Translations under genes and position numbers: made by a program
DNA from: Hypomesus transpacificus
Taxonomy: Eukaryota > Chordata > Actinopteri > Osmeriformes > Osmeridae
Assembly: GCF_021917145.1 (NCBI RefSeq)
Contig: NC_061062.1
Location: 5,361,847 to 5,425,846, forward strand
DNA: 64,000 nt
Direction of reading: 5' to 3'
Shown: piece after piece, positions 53,560-64,000 of the stretch
Position numbering within the stretch: the stretch's first letter is position 1
Layout: each line of letters starts with the position of its first letter
Notes under the pieces: generated by a model
Database searches by the model: none
The model's input: the letters and a program-made list of their open reading frames with translations, nothing else
Told to the model about the DNA's origin: nothing

Positions 53560-56500
53560 ATGAGTGTACCTGCAGCAACAGCACAGAAAGCAGACAGCAA
53601 CAGTGAAATGCAATCGGCTGCAGTGAGTCCGTCGTTCATTCCCAGCCAGCCGGGCAAGATACCAGGCAGGAAGAGAGGGAGACCCCCGCTACGCAATGTT
53701 GCCAAGATGGATTTTCCAAATCGCTATGCTGAGTCTCTCCCTCCCTTGAAAGTGCCGAAGAAGAGGGGCAGGAAGCCAGGTTTCAAGGTCAGTCTGATGG
53801 GGATAGTAGTGGGAGCCTGTTTTCAAAATGCTAATGATGCCCACATCCCACATGTCCTTCAGATTTGGTGTGATTTACCTGTTTTGGTGCGAGGAAGTGG
53901 TATCACCAACAAATGACTGCTGTGTATGTAAAAATACTTCGTAAATATGAGTGATTTTGTTGTGTAAACACACCAGCAGTGGTATTCCAAGTTGTGCACT
54001 ATGCCACAGATGGTCTACGACAATGTCATGTAACATTCTGTGTAAATATATCAGCTTAAGCGTCTTAACTTTTAGAAGCCCTAAAGCTCCATACATTTTT
54101 ATAGATATAAAATCTAAGTTTATTGATCAAATACATAGTACACAGGATGAATACTTTGCCATGAAAAACTTTTTTGTGGCTACTTCAACAGTGCAAAAAG
54201 TATTACAAGTATGAAACAACAACAAACAACACACAATTAACATAAGTAAAAGTAATAAATAATTAAAATAAGTAGATTGTGATCGAGTGATGTGACTTAA
54301 GTCAGTGTCAATCCTCTTTGAGGCAGATAGCAGTGTGTAATTCATATGTAATTAATTTGCAATAATAAACAAGACAAAAAGTCAACATGGCATACCAGTA
54401 TATAACATAAAACAGATTTACAGTACAGTGCACAAACTGGAATACAATCTTTCACCAGAAAAAACATAGCAGTGTGACATGCAATAGTGAACTAGTAAAA
54501 CAATCAGTACAGCAGAAGTAACGTGTGTTTCCACCTGCAGCTGAAGCCCAGGATGGGGATGACCCCGCTGGCCATCTCCCCGCCCAGCAGCACCCCAGAG
54601 CCAGACATGAGCTCGATCCCCCAAGACGCCGCAACCATCCCCCACTCCGCCACACCCCAGGTGCTCACAGGTGAGGCCGGCAAGCCCAGCTGGGCCCTGT
54701 GAAGGTGCTATTTTTACACCGCTTTGGATCAGGGTGACTACGAAATGGCACAACGTTAATGTAAGGGATTTTGTGTGACCATGTGCTGGTTCGGACAGGA
54801 CTAAAGATTCATGAACGTTTAACATAATCAAGCTTTGCCACGTGTATAGAATGACCCATATTGCTACATTGAGATATTCAAATCAGGAGACACTTTTGAA
54901 TTACCTGCAACTGCCCTGCCCACCAAGGAATACTTTTTTACCAAATAGGAACAGTAATCCGTAAGGCTATCAGTGAACACCTCTTTTCTCCTCCCTCCAC
55001 AGTCTGTATCTACATTAACAAACAGGCCAACATGGGGCCTAACCTGGACAGGAAGAAGGTCCACCAGCTCCCAGATCACTTTGGGCCTGACCGGCCCTCG
55101 GTGGTGCTACAGCAGGCCGTCCAGGGCTGCATTGACAGCGCCTTCCAGCAGAAAGCTGTGTTCACTCTGCTCACACAGGGCTATGGAGGGGAGAAAATAT
55201 CAGGTAAGCAAATGTAAATCACACTGTGGTTATGTTCCAGTAGTTATTTTATCATTATTAGAAGTTATTCAGTAGTTAAATATATAGTTATATTCTATCT
55301 ATAAACTTCAGTAATTTAAGGTACATAAGAGTATGATCATCCAACCTTCATTTATTCAAGGCATAGATCCTATTCTTTTTAATATAAACACTGGAATTAT
55401 GATACATGACTTTCTGCAATACTTTCATGTGTTTTTCTCAGCCACGTTTGATGGGAAACAACACCTATTGAGTCTCCCTGTTGTGAACAGTATTGGCTAT
55501 GTACTGCGCTTCCTGAAGAAGCTGTGTCGCAGCTTGCACTGTGAAAACCTCTTCAGTGACCAGCCCATCACCCAGCACAGCTCTGGCTCCTACCACTCCG
55601 ATGGTAGCACTCTCTCACAATGACCAAATTATCCAATGTTGGAGTTAGAACAATGTTGCTGTTGCACTGTCGTAAAAAACAGACACTGACTGTTAAAGCT
55701 AGTCCATGACTAGAAGATATCTGCAGCACTTAGTAAATGCACTATTAGTACTTCACTTGGAATAAAAACTCCTGCTAAATTAAAATAATTGCACTGTTGT
55801 ACTACACATGAGTCATGACACAACTAGTCATGTGCTTATTTCAAAACATCCCTGAATCTTTTTCAAGTGTAATTCCTGTCAATTCAACTGCCCACACTTT
55901 ACGTACAAGGTATTAAATTCACCTCACTTTAACATTGATATCACTAATCAGTAAAGTGATATGAATGGAATAGAATTGAATACTATATGAATACTTAGTC
56001 TTTTGTATCTCAAACAGCAGAAACGTTGATGGCTGAGGGGTACCTTCTAGACCCATCAGACTCCAAGCAGTACTCGGGGGATCCAGGTGACTCCGCCTTC
56101 AGCTCCATAAGCTCCACCTACTCGCCAAAGTCCTCGTATGGGTTCCGCTCGTCCCAGCAGTTCCCCAAGGGAAGTTGCCGACAGACGTCCAGCCCCAACT
56201 GCAACGCTTTCATGGAGACCAACAGAATTGGTAGGGAGGGATACAGGCTGAGGGAAACCAATAATACCAAACTTAATAAGACAAACACAGTAATCATGGG
56301 GACAAAAATAATTTTGACCTGCCCTAAAGCCACTGTAAGCCACTGTTCTGTCATAACCCTAGAAAATATAAGCAGAGCTTTCAAATTCTTTCCTATTCTA
56401 TCTTCCTGACCTCCGTTCATATTTCGTTCTTTACTTATAAGTCATTCATCAGCAGCTGTGTCCCCTGCTCCACAGGTTACAACCCCTCCCCTGAGGGCCA

Positions 56501-56842
56501 GGAGTCCAAACCGCCCCCCAGTAAGGACCCCTCCGCCTGGTCTGTGGAAGACGTGGTGTGGTTCATCCGGGATGCAGATCCCCAGTCCCTGGGTCCCCAT
56601 GTGGAAGTCTTCAGGAAACATGTAGGCCTGATCACAGCATCCGTACACAGCAAGCGTGTGGTATGTGGGGCTGTCATCACCATCAACCAAACCTAACTTC
56701 TTCTTTTTTTCTACAGGAGATAGACGGAAATGCTTTGTTACTTCTGAAGAGTGACATGATTATGAAATACCTAGGACTGAAGCTCGGGCCAGCCTTGAAG
56801 TTGTGCTACCACATCGACAAACTGAAGCAGACCAAGTTCTGA
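53560..56842 (+). CDS. scml4: Scm-like polycomb protein 4 (Sex comb on midleg-like 4)
   Basis: Exons 53560-53787, 54541-54670, 55003-55203, 55442-55603, 56018-56230, 56476-56621 and 56717-56842 give 1,206 nt and 401 residues (human SCML4 about 414). SCML4 is a putative polycomb-group chromatin repressor. Seen: two AT-hook-like basic motifs in exon 1 ([10 protein letters not shown] and [10 protein letters not shown]); [24 protein letters not shown] domain over exons 3-4 ([40 protein letters not shown]); a Ser-rich linker; and a C-terminal SAM domain over exons 6-7 ([40 protein letters not shown]). It lacks the MBT repeats of SCMH1 and SCML2, as human SCML4 does. Exon 5 has a tandem acceptor (cagcag). 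The start is the first ATG after the acceptor; an upstream coding exon cannot be excluded. Confidence 0.95.
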
Positions 56843-59800
56843 ATTTTGGTTCTTTTTATTTCCATTTCACCAAATGGTGGGACTCCACAGTGTATTATAT
56901 TGCTTATATAAGTTTTGCATTTCAAGACTATAGTTTAGTTTAAAGACAACTGATCAATGGCTCTCTGGTCTAAAGTTGTGAATATTACCTTTCTTATTTT
57001 GTTGAATACAACATGTAGAGTCATTACTGATTATTTTATTGACATGGAAGCTGTTTTGTTGACAGGATAGATAGAACGCTGAAATTATTTGTGAAGAAAC
57101 ACATGACTAAATCAGTTTGAGATGTGATGACTTGAAACAAAAATCTTTAAATGCACATCCTTTGATACACAGTTTTTCTTCAGTTTCCGATATTGGACTT
57201 AGTCCCAGACTGTGAAAGATTCTGAATCTAGATTCTAGAATATACATTCCAGAGACTAGAGTCTAGAATCTAGATTCTCAATTCCTAAAAATAATTTTAC
57301 TCTAGATCTAATATGTAGCTAGAAGACACCCTTATATATTAATTAGCAGAAGCATTTAATTCATGCAGAAAATGTTTGGACTTATTCTGTTATTAGCTAC
57401 ACAGAATTAGCTCACGTTTAATTAAATTTGTACACAAAAACTGTAACCATCATATAGATATACTAAATTGACTGTCTATATGTCTATATAATTTTATTAA
57501 GAGTAGTGTAAATGTGTTTAAAAACAAACACACAATGCCTGTTTGCTTCGGTAAAAACACTACGTTTGACAAATCAAGATTATATCAAGTATCTCCACTG
57601 CCTATACACACAGTTATAAAAACTGATAGATATCATTCACCATTCCTGTAAATGTCTTTTACCATGTTATTATTATATAGCATGGCAAACAAAACTAATG
57701 AAAAGAAAAAGGTCATAGAAGAGGAATGTCACGCTGCAAAAACGTTGGTGACTTCCCAGGCTATCATATAATATTTCTTTTGTATGCCATTTTGGCGTAG
57801 AATATGCATCCTTTTCACAGTATTAACCTTTGTAAGTGAATGCTGCTGTAAAAGATATCGACATGATGTACTGTTCCATCATGCCAAGTGAGATCAAGCT
57901 GAGACAATGCTTTTTATGATCATTATTTATTTTTTTAAATCATAATGAACACAGTGTCAGAGGATCCGCTGGATTAGTAAAGACAGGTGCTAATGTTCAC
58001 AATGTGGTTTAAAATCTTGTTTGATTTTGTGTTGTGAAGTTTACATGAAAACAATTATGTGTGTATTTAACCTGGATGTATATCGTATGTGAGTATTAAA
58101 TTAAGAAAACAAAAAATGGTTAAGTCTTTGTAGACGTTCGATCTTTCTTCTCTGAACAAAAGTTTTCTTAATGATAACCCCCATATCTTCATCTTCAGTC
58201 ATATTTTGAAAAATGTTGCCCTCGAGCTATAGGCTATAACTGGTTATGAGTGGGTGCAATTGTCATAAGAGTGACCTGGGTTCAATCCCTTGTCAGTCAC
58301 ACAGATGTCATGGTTCGGATATAACCCTACCCAAAACAGACCATCTAAGAAGGGTGTAACCGAGGTGATTCGGAATAACCAGCCGTTGAGATGTAGCCTA
58401 CAGTGTGGGCTACTGTAAGACCACTACGTGTTGCTCTCCGACCATGTGTCCTCATGGTCAAATGGTAGACTTGCAATCGTGCTCTAAGACCTGTGATCAG
58501 TACCATGGGCACCTCTGAACTGAGGATGGAAGTGTAATTATTAGAAGAAAACCCGAGTTTTAAGCAATATATTTTCCCAGTAATATTACAATGAATCGGG
58601 TTTTTGAGCAGTTATGCTGTGAATCTATTGGCAAATTAATCCTTATATTTAGGCCTATTCAATGTTGTTTTTCGGACCTGGATCACAACACATTGCCTTG
58701 TCATCTTCTTACATCCAATGCTAATTAATAAACCAAACAGTGGAGCAACACACAAGCAACACTGAATTTAAGATCAATTTGTGATGCACACGGGTGACGA
58801 CGTGCCCTAGTCGCATAACATAACCAAAGACTAGCGTGGGATCGGTCCCTACTGCGCCTCCTCTGGAATATCATCGGAAAATCGTGATATCCGGCATTTC
58901 TAACAGGAATTTATAGGGGATAATCCCATTTGATCAAACGCAATAACCTAGAGGTTATTTTCCCAGTTTATTCAGCAATAGCGCAGACGTCCATAGCAAT
59001 AGGCTATAGCATCACCAACATTATACAAAGGTAAGAAGTATTGCCTGCATAGACGTATGTTTTATCGGTATCGAGCATGTTTCAAATTCTGGATCGCTTA
59101 TGGCTCGAATAGGTCTAATTTATAACGTAACCTTGTTTTTTGTGTACATTTGTTTCATATTTAAAAAAAAAACATTTGGGGAGAGGTTTGCCATTGTGTT
59201 GTGTAGAGGTTTGTCACCTGCGCAACCCATAAAACGAAGGCATTACGTTTTGCCTAAAAAATTTGAAATATTGTGTGGGGGGGGGGGGTGGGAAATGTGT
59301 CCTGTTAATGGATTATTATTAGATGTAATTTGTGTTTTTGTTAACTCTTATACCCAACAAGGTGTTAAAGATCCGTCATCAATTCTGCAATATTGGTGGT
59401 CCAGATTTGGCATCTTTTTTACACGATGCGCATGGTAAAATGTCAAGAGAAATACACGAAGGCACATTAGAATATGACATGCATTAACAGACCACTGCGT
59501 CGTTTCCATCGGAATGCGGTTGCATCCTCCTTGTCCGGGCAGTGGCTTTAGTCTACCACAAACCAGAGATGTGACTACTAGCGTGTGGAGATCAAAATTG
59601 CTCCTAATAGCCTACTTATTTTTTCCTCATTCATGTTGTTGCTGACGGTACGTGTTGTGGAAGGTATCATGATAAACAAATTAGGTAATTTAAGAGGGGC
59701 AAGTTGACACCTCTGACACTGAGCCATGGCCTTAATCGCCTTCCTGTGAATTTGTTCGTTTTGGCATCTCTGCAAAATGTTTGTCCTCAAGGTCATTCGA

Positions 59801-60896
59801 TGCATTGTATTGGTCTTGGCTCATTAAGATACTATTGTGTAACATTTATCTTAAGCCACTGCTTTAGCACGAGTTGCATCATCTAGATTTACGTCTGTAA
59901 GGAGAGGTGGAGAGAAAAATAAAAACGATCTTTAGACATTTTAGAATGCATTGCAACACATTTTTTGTATGTAGAGCAAAAGGCCTGAGCCACTGCATGC
60001 TTGTGGAAAAGCACAGCTTCCTATGAGGTGCCCTCTGCAAAGGGGTGGTTTCTTCGTCTTGCCCTGCAAAGTGCTGTCAGCTTTGTGTTCTCCCTCACTG
60101 GATATGAAAGAATGATTTGGACTGAGGTTTTGCATAAACCCTTACGTCATAAACAGTGTTTAGTAGGATTTGCCATTGGCTCAGTTTGTCATGTCGAAAA
60201 ATATGGATACTTAATAGTCAATTCAAGCTGGTGAGTCTGGCATCATTACTTCCCAAGGCAAGCTGATTCCCTGTTGAATCGTTGAATAATTAGCTGTTGG
60301 CTGTGAATTACCAATCAATGATAAAGGACACAGCCTTGTGTCAGACAGAGGAACCCTAAATAAGCAGACAAGTTGCTGTCTCAGCCTGAAGCTTTGGCTT
60401 CCTTGCCACTGTCTGGCGGCACGATTTGAGGAACATGATAGCACTGTAATGATGGAGACACTTAACGAAGCTGCATTGCTGGCCGCAATCCGGACCAGCG
60501 TGTGCTGTCGTTCCAGAGACCGCATCTACGGAGCAGAAGCAGACGGGAGGTTGGACAGAGTTGGGCTGAAGTGTTGGACACAGTGTTAATCAGTGTTGGA
60601 CATAAATTGTACTGTGGTATATCTGATCCTGATGGCAGTCCACTTCACATCAATACACTGTTTTAAAAGGCATGCTCTCACCAAGGTGATGGGTGCCAAG
60701 CTTCATCCTGGAGAACATTGATTGCATGTTCAGGGTTGATTGTGTCGAAGTGTTGTCGATGCGTTGTGACAGGGCTGTTATTAGGCCTGTTTCATTGAAT
60801 AAAATGGATAACTGTGATTGGGTTCTGGTCATGTTGTAGCTGGGTTCTGGTCACGTTGTGGCTGGGTTGTTCACCTGTGCTTGACCTGCAGGAACC
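56843..60896. other. scml4 3' UTR and vsnl1 upstream region
   Basis: About the first 1.3 kb is probably scml4 3' UTR (ATTAAA near 58097). It contains a perfect 16-bp inverted repeat at 57224-57239/57262-57277. Two short tRNA-like scraps (box B-like 'gggttcaatccc' at about 58270; 'tggtcaaatggtagac' at about 58456) suggest old SINE remains. A vsnl1 leader exon may end at about 59030 (acaaag|gtaaga). No other coding exon is recognised. Confidence 0.45.
57224..57277. repeat. Perfect 16-bp inverted repeat in scml4 3' UTR
   Basis: gaatctagattctaga at 57224-57239 is the exact complement of the sequence at 57262-57277, with a 22-base loop. In RNA it would form a 16-bp hairpin. Confidence 0.85.
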
Positions 60897-62511
60897 ATGG
60901 GGAAACAGAACAGCAAGCTGACTCCTGAGGTGATGGAGGACCTGGTGAAGAGCACAGAGTTCAATGAGCACGAGCTGAAGCAGTGGTACAAAGGCTTCCT
61001 GAAGGACTGTCCCAGTGGCAGGCTTAACTTGGACGAGTTCCAGCAGCTCTACGTCAAGGTGAGTACTGTCTATCTGATGCAGTTCTATGTAGAGGTGTAA
61101 ATTGTCTGTGTGATACAGCTCTATGGAAAGGGGTGTTCTCAATGTGATGCAGCTCTATGTGAAAGTGTGTACTGTACACGATGCAGCTCTATGTAAAGCT
61201 GTGAACGCTGTGTGATGCAGCCCTACATCAAGGTGAGTACTATCTATGCGATGCAGCTCTATGTAAAGGTGTGTACAGTATGTGTGATGCATGGTTACTG
61301 TTCTTTTTCAGGGTAATCACAGGGCAATGTTGCCTAGCACTGTAAGGTTTAGTACTAGGTCTTTGAGGATATTGTATTCATTTGTAGAGATAGTTTTTAA
61401 AGGCCTTTCGCACTAGACTGTGATAATCTGGAAGCATTACCATTGCATCGATTAGCAAAAAGGATCCTTTGTTTCCCTTGAAATGTTATGAATGCTTAAG
61501 CCTTGAAATGGAGACATGGCACAATCCTTCAGTAGGAACCATTATCAGACACTATAATACCTCTGTGAAAAATTGCATTGTCTAATACTAGTGGCGCTCT
61601 TGTCTGTTGCAGTTCTTCCCCTACGGTGACGCCTCAAAGTTTGCTCAGCATGCCTTCAGAACCTTTGACAAGAACAGCGACGGAACCATTGACTTCCGAG
61701 AGTTCATCTGTGCCCTGTCCATCACATCGCGTGGCAGCTTTGAGCAGAAGCTCAACTGGGCCTTCAACATGTATGATCTGGATGGCGACGGTAAAATCAC
61801 ACGGGTAGAGATGCTGGAGATCATTGAGGTGAGGATCCAGAAGTTTCACATCTTTTTCCCATTTATTTACAATTTGTAGAAGTAAAGGTACAGTGGCATT
61901 CTTGGTCCGGCTCCTCTCGATTGTTTCCTAGCAGTCTTTCTTTTTTGCATTTTTTATTTTATTTTGATAGTAACAGTTAGACAGAGACAAGAAAGGTAAG
62001 GAGAGAGAGAGAGGGGATAACATGAAAGGAACCGCCCAGGCTGGAATCAAACCCAAGCCCCTACGACAAGGCTTTAGCCTATGTGGTACTCACTCTACCC
62101 GGCAAGCCACCCATATGGTTCTGAATCTTAATGTCTACATATATAACATGCTGATACTGGTCTGATTAAAGTTCAGAGAACCAATAATACAAAGTGAGTT
62201 TCAGTATGACGTGGTGCTGATGAATGGTCCAAGATTACCATTCAAACCTTGAGCCTTTGAGTGCGTGAGTTCAGCAACAGCCTCCTTCACCCCTGTGTCT
62301 TGTCTGTGTGCAGGCCATTTACAAGATGGTGGGCACGGTGATCATGATGAAGATGAACGAGGACGGCCTGACACCAGAGCAGCGCGTGGACAGGATCTTC
62401 AGCAAGATGGATAAGAACAACGACGACCAGATCTCGTTGGATGAGTTCAAAGAGGCAGCGAAGAGCGACCCGTCCATCGTGCTCCTGTTGCAATGTGACA
62501 TGCAGAAGTGA
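60897..62511 (+). CDS. vsnl1: Visinin-like protein 1 (VILIP-1)
   Basis: Coding exons 60897-61058, 61613-61828 and 62314-62511 give 191 residues, the same length as mammalian VSNL1. It is a neuronal calcium-sensor protein that binds membranes through a Ca2+/myristoyl switch and modulates guanylate cyclase and receptor traffic. Seen: N-myristoylation signal MGKQNSKL (Gly2); a degenerate EF-hand 1 around [15 protein letters not shown]-hand 2 [14 protein letters not shown]-hand 3 [14 protein letters not shown]-hand 4 [12 protein letters not shown], which in VSNL1 is the weak/inactive site; and C-terminal [30 protein letters not shown] and [16 protein letters not shown] separate it from hippocalcin. 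The start has a good Kozak context (aaccatgg). Intron 1 opens with a minisatellite built from the exon 1 splice junction. Confidence 0.97.
61041..61293 (+). repeat. Minisatellite made from the vsnl1 exon 1 splice-donor region
   Basis: About seven tandem copies of a 33-36 bp unit follow the pattern (g)atgcagctctatgtaaaggt-gtgtactgt. The first unit is the real exon end and donor (cagctctacgtcaag|gtgagtactgt, border at 61058/61059). A later unit at about 61214-61240 still reads ctacatcaag|gtgagtact, with a donor-like GT at 61233. Confidence 0.85.
61940..62115 (-). repeat. tRNA-derived SINE in vsnl1 intron 2
   Basis: Minus strand: box A-like 'tggcttgccgggtagagtga', box B 'gggtttgattccagcc', then 'atgttatcccctctctctct' and an A/T-rich end with aataaaataaaa. 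This layout matches a common teleost SINE different from the 9441-9636 family. Confidence 0.7.
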
Positions 62512-64000
62512 GGCTCGCCGCCCTGCCGTTGGCCTCGGCTCACTCCGGACAGCACCACACATTTCAATGTCTCATTTTCAGTTCAGTCATTTCCACAGGA
62601 AAAAAAAATGCTTGGACTATTTTTCAATGGACGCGCTTCTTGTGGTTGTATGCATGAGAATGTTAAAAGCTGACTAATAATAATTTTGAATATGGCTATA
62701 TACAATATCACACATTTATATTTCAAAACCTACCAATGTGAGTTGTGCAAAGTAATCCTGATCATTCCTATTTAACTTCACTTTAGCTTGTACCTCAGTG
62801 ATGTGCTGCATTGACTTTTGTTCCTGCAGTATTTACGGTAGAATCCATGTGCAGCAGCTACTGTCTGCTTTACTTGCTAGTAACAAACAATAATTCCTAT
62901 GATAATTGTAACTGTCTCTACTATACAGAGTTCTTGAGCCCGCGGAAATAGAGACTGCTGTCTGTTCCAAATGGTTTCAAACGTTGGAACTGGAAAGTAG
63001 GTTCTTTGCATGCATGTGTTAAGTGTCAAAACTATAATCTCTTTAATTTGTTGCATCCTTAAGTGGGTATCAAAAAGTAGCCCTCTAAAACACGTTTGGT
63101 ATTGTTGCATGGGATGTACAGTAGTGAGTCATCAGACCAGTAGTTTGTCTCCTGTGGGAGCATGTCCCCCCCTTACCCCCATCACTCCCTCCCCCTCCTC
63201 CCCCAGCACTCCCACTTCTTACTTATGTGTGTGTGCGCCACTCAAGTTCTTGAAAGACAGCTATTTGGTCCTGGTTGTCATCTGTGGTGGAGAGCAGTAT
63301 TTTTATTAAGCGTTATATTGAGTTTTGATCCAGCAATATGGAACAATAGAAAGAAAGATTAACAATTTCGAGATGATGCTTCACTCCCCATCTTTTGTTA
63401 CACTTCTGAAATAAAAAAATAAAAAAATAGGCAAACGCCAAATTACTACCACCAATATAAGGCTTCCATCATCACAATGCTGGATACCCTATTACAACAA
63501 CATTTCTGATTTCATTTATCATTCCTATATAATTTAGATACAAATAACATAATTAATAGTACATATCAATATGTTTACAGAGATTAAGAGCACTGCTAAA
63601 TGTTACAATCTTGGCTGTAATCCTGGGTGGTCAGAGCTCCCCAAGGGAAACTGGCTCTTTTTTTCCAGTTCACCCAAAGGAAAGCCTAACATATGTTTAC
63701 TGGACATTCTGCATTCCAACTTACAATACTTTTGTAAAACAACTTTTTATTGAAAGTTTCATCTTATAATTGATTAAAAACTCTTCAGAATCTTGAGGAT
63801 GCAGAAAGGCCACTGACACACAACAGCGACTGTTGTCCTGGTCAATTGGAGAGGAAGGTTTCGGAGCGGGCTACGTGTACCTTGAAATAGTACTTTTCGT
63901 TTGACAGTTCCAGGTTGACTTTCCCAGGCTATGCAAGCATAGGCCGAGGGTCTGCTTGTAGTTAACACAGCACAGTGGAAGTTACACTGCTTCTCACAGT
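62512..64000 (+). other. vsnl1 3' UTR and downstream
   Basis: AT-rich, no recognisable coding frame. Several A-rich stretches with AATAAA occur near 63409-63426 and may be the end of the vsnl1 transcript. The rest of the window holds nothing I can identify. Confidence 0.4.

Overview
This is a gene-dense stretch of teleost fish nuclear DNA. The evidence is small spliced GT-AG introns, (CA)n microsatellites, tRNA-derived SINEs with the fish 'cattt-agtcatttagcagacgctcttatccagag' type tail (quoted here only as a pattern), Tc1-like and hAT-like miniature transposons, a Ty3/gypsy LTR element, and vertebrate proteins recognisable exon by exon. The repeat mix suggests a non-acanthomorph euteleost with a compact genome, but the species cannot be read from the sequence. 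No CRISPR array, bacterial operon or rRNA is present.

Layout. (1) 1-5564 (+): 3' part of a SASH1-like adaptor gene; SH3 and the first SAM domain are intact and the second SAM domain is lost at a stop codon. (2) 6553-9319 (-): ddo, D-aspartate oxidase, complete in four coding exons. (3) 9706-14732 (-): a young Ty3/gypsy element (372-bp LTRs with one difference, 4-bp target duplication) between the head-to-head ddo and zbtb24 genes. It has a textbook -1 frameshift signal between gag and pol, and its integrase core is deleted in frame. (4) 15946-18877 (+): zbtb24, BTB plus AT-hook plus eight C2H2 fingers. (5) 19388-36273 (-): ccdc162, about 45 exons and about 2,186 codons, apparently intact. (6) 38548-44821 (-): foxo3, two coding exons. 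(7) 46340-51713 (-): afg1l, a mitochondrial AFG1-type ATPase in 13 exons; intron 2 carries a 1.8-kb foldback transposon whose target-site duplication contains the splice donor. (8) 53560-56842 (+): scml4, AT-hook-like motifs, SLED and SAM domains, seven coding exons. (9) 60897-62511 (+): vsnl1, visinin-like 1, 191 residues.

The genes ddo, zbtb24, ccdc162, foxo3, afg1l and scml4 all have human counterparts in 6q21 (from general knowledge), so the middle of the window is a conserved vertebrate linkage block. SASH1 (human 6q24) and VSNL1 (human 2p) at the edges point to rearrangement on the fish lineage. There is no operon-like cooperation here; the genes are independent neighbours. Two pairs are close: ddo/zbtb24 share a divergent promoter region now split by the retrotransposon, and zbtb24/ccdc162 are convergent with poly(A) signals that imply overlapping 3' ends.

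The most unusual signals are structural. They are the foldback element that duplicated a splice donor, a minisatellite in vsnl1 intron 1 made of copies of the exon 1/intron 1 junction, a minisatellite at a ccdc162 splice acceptor, the frameshift cassette and integrase-core deletion in the gypsy element, and the decayed second SAM domain of the SASH1-like gene. All exon borders were placed by hand from splice motifs, phase and family similarity; none is backed by transcript data.
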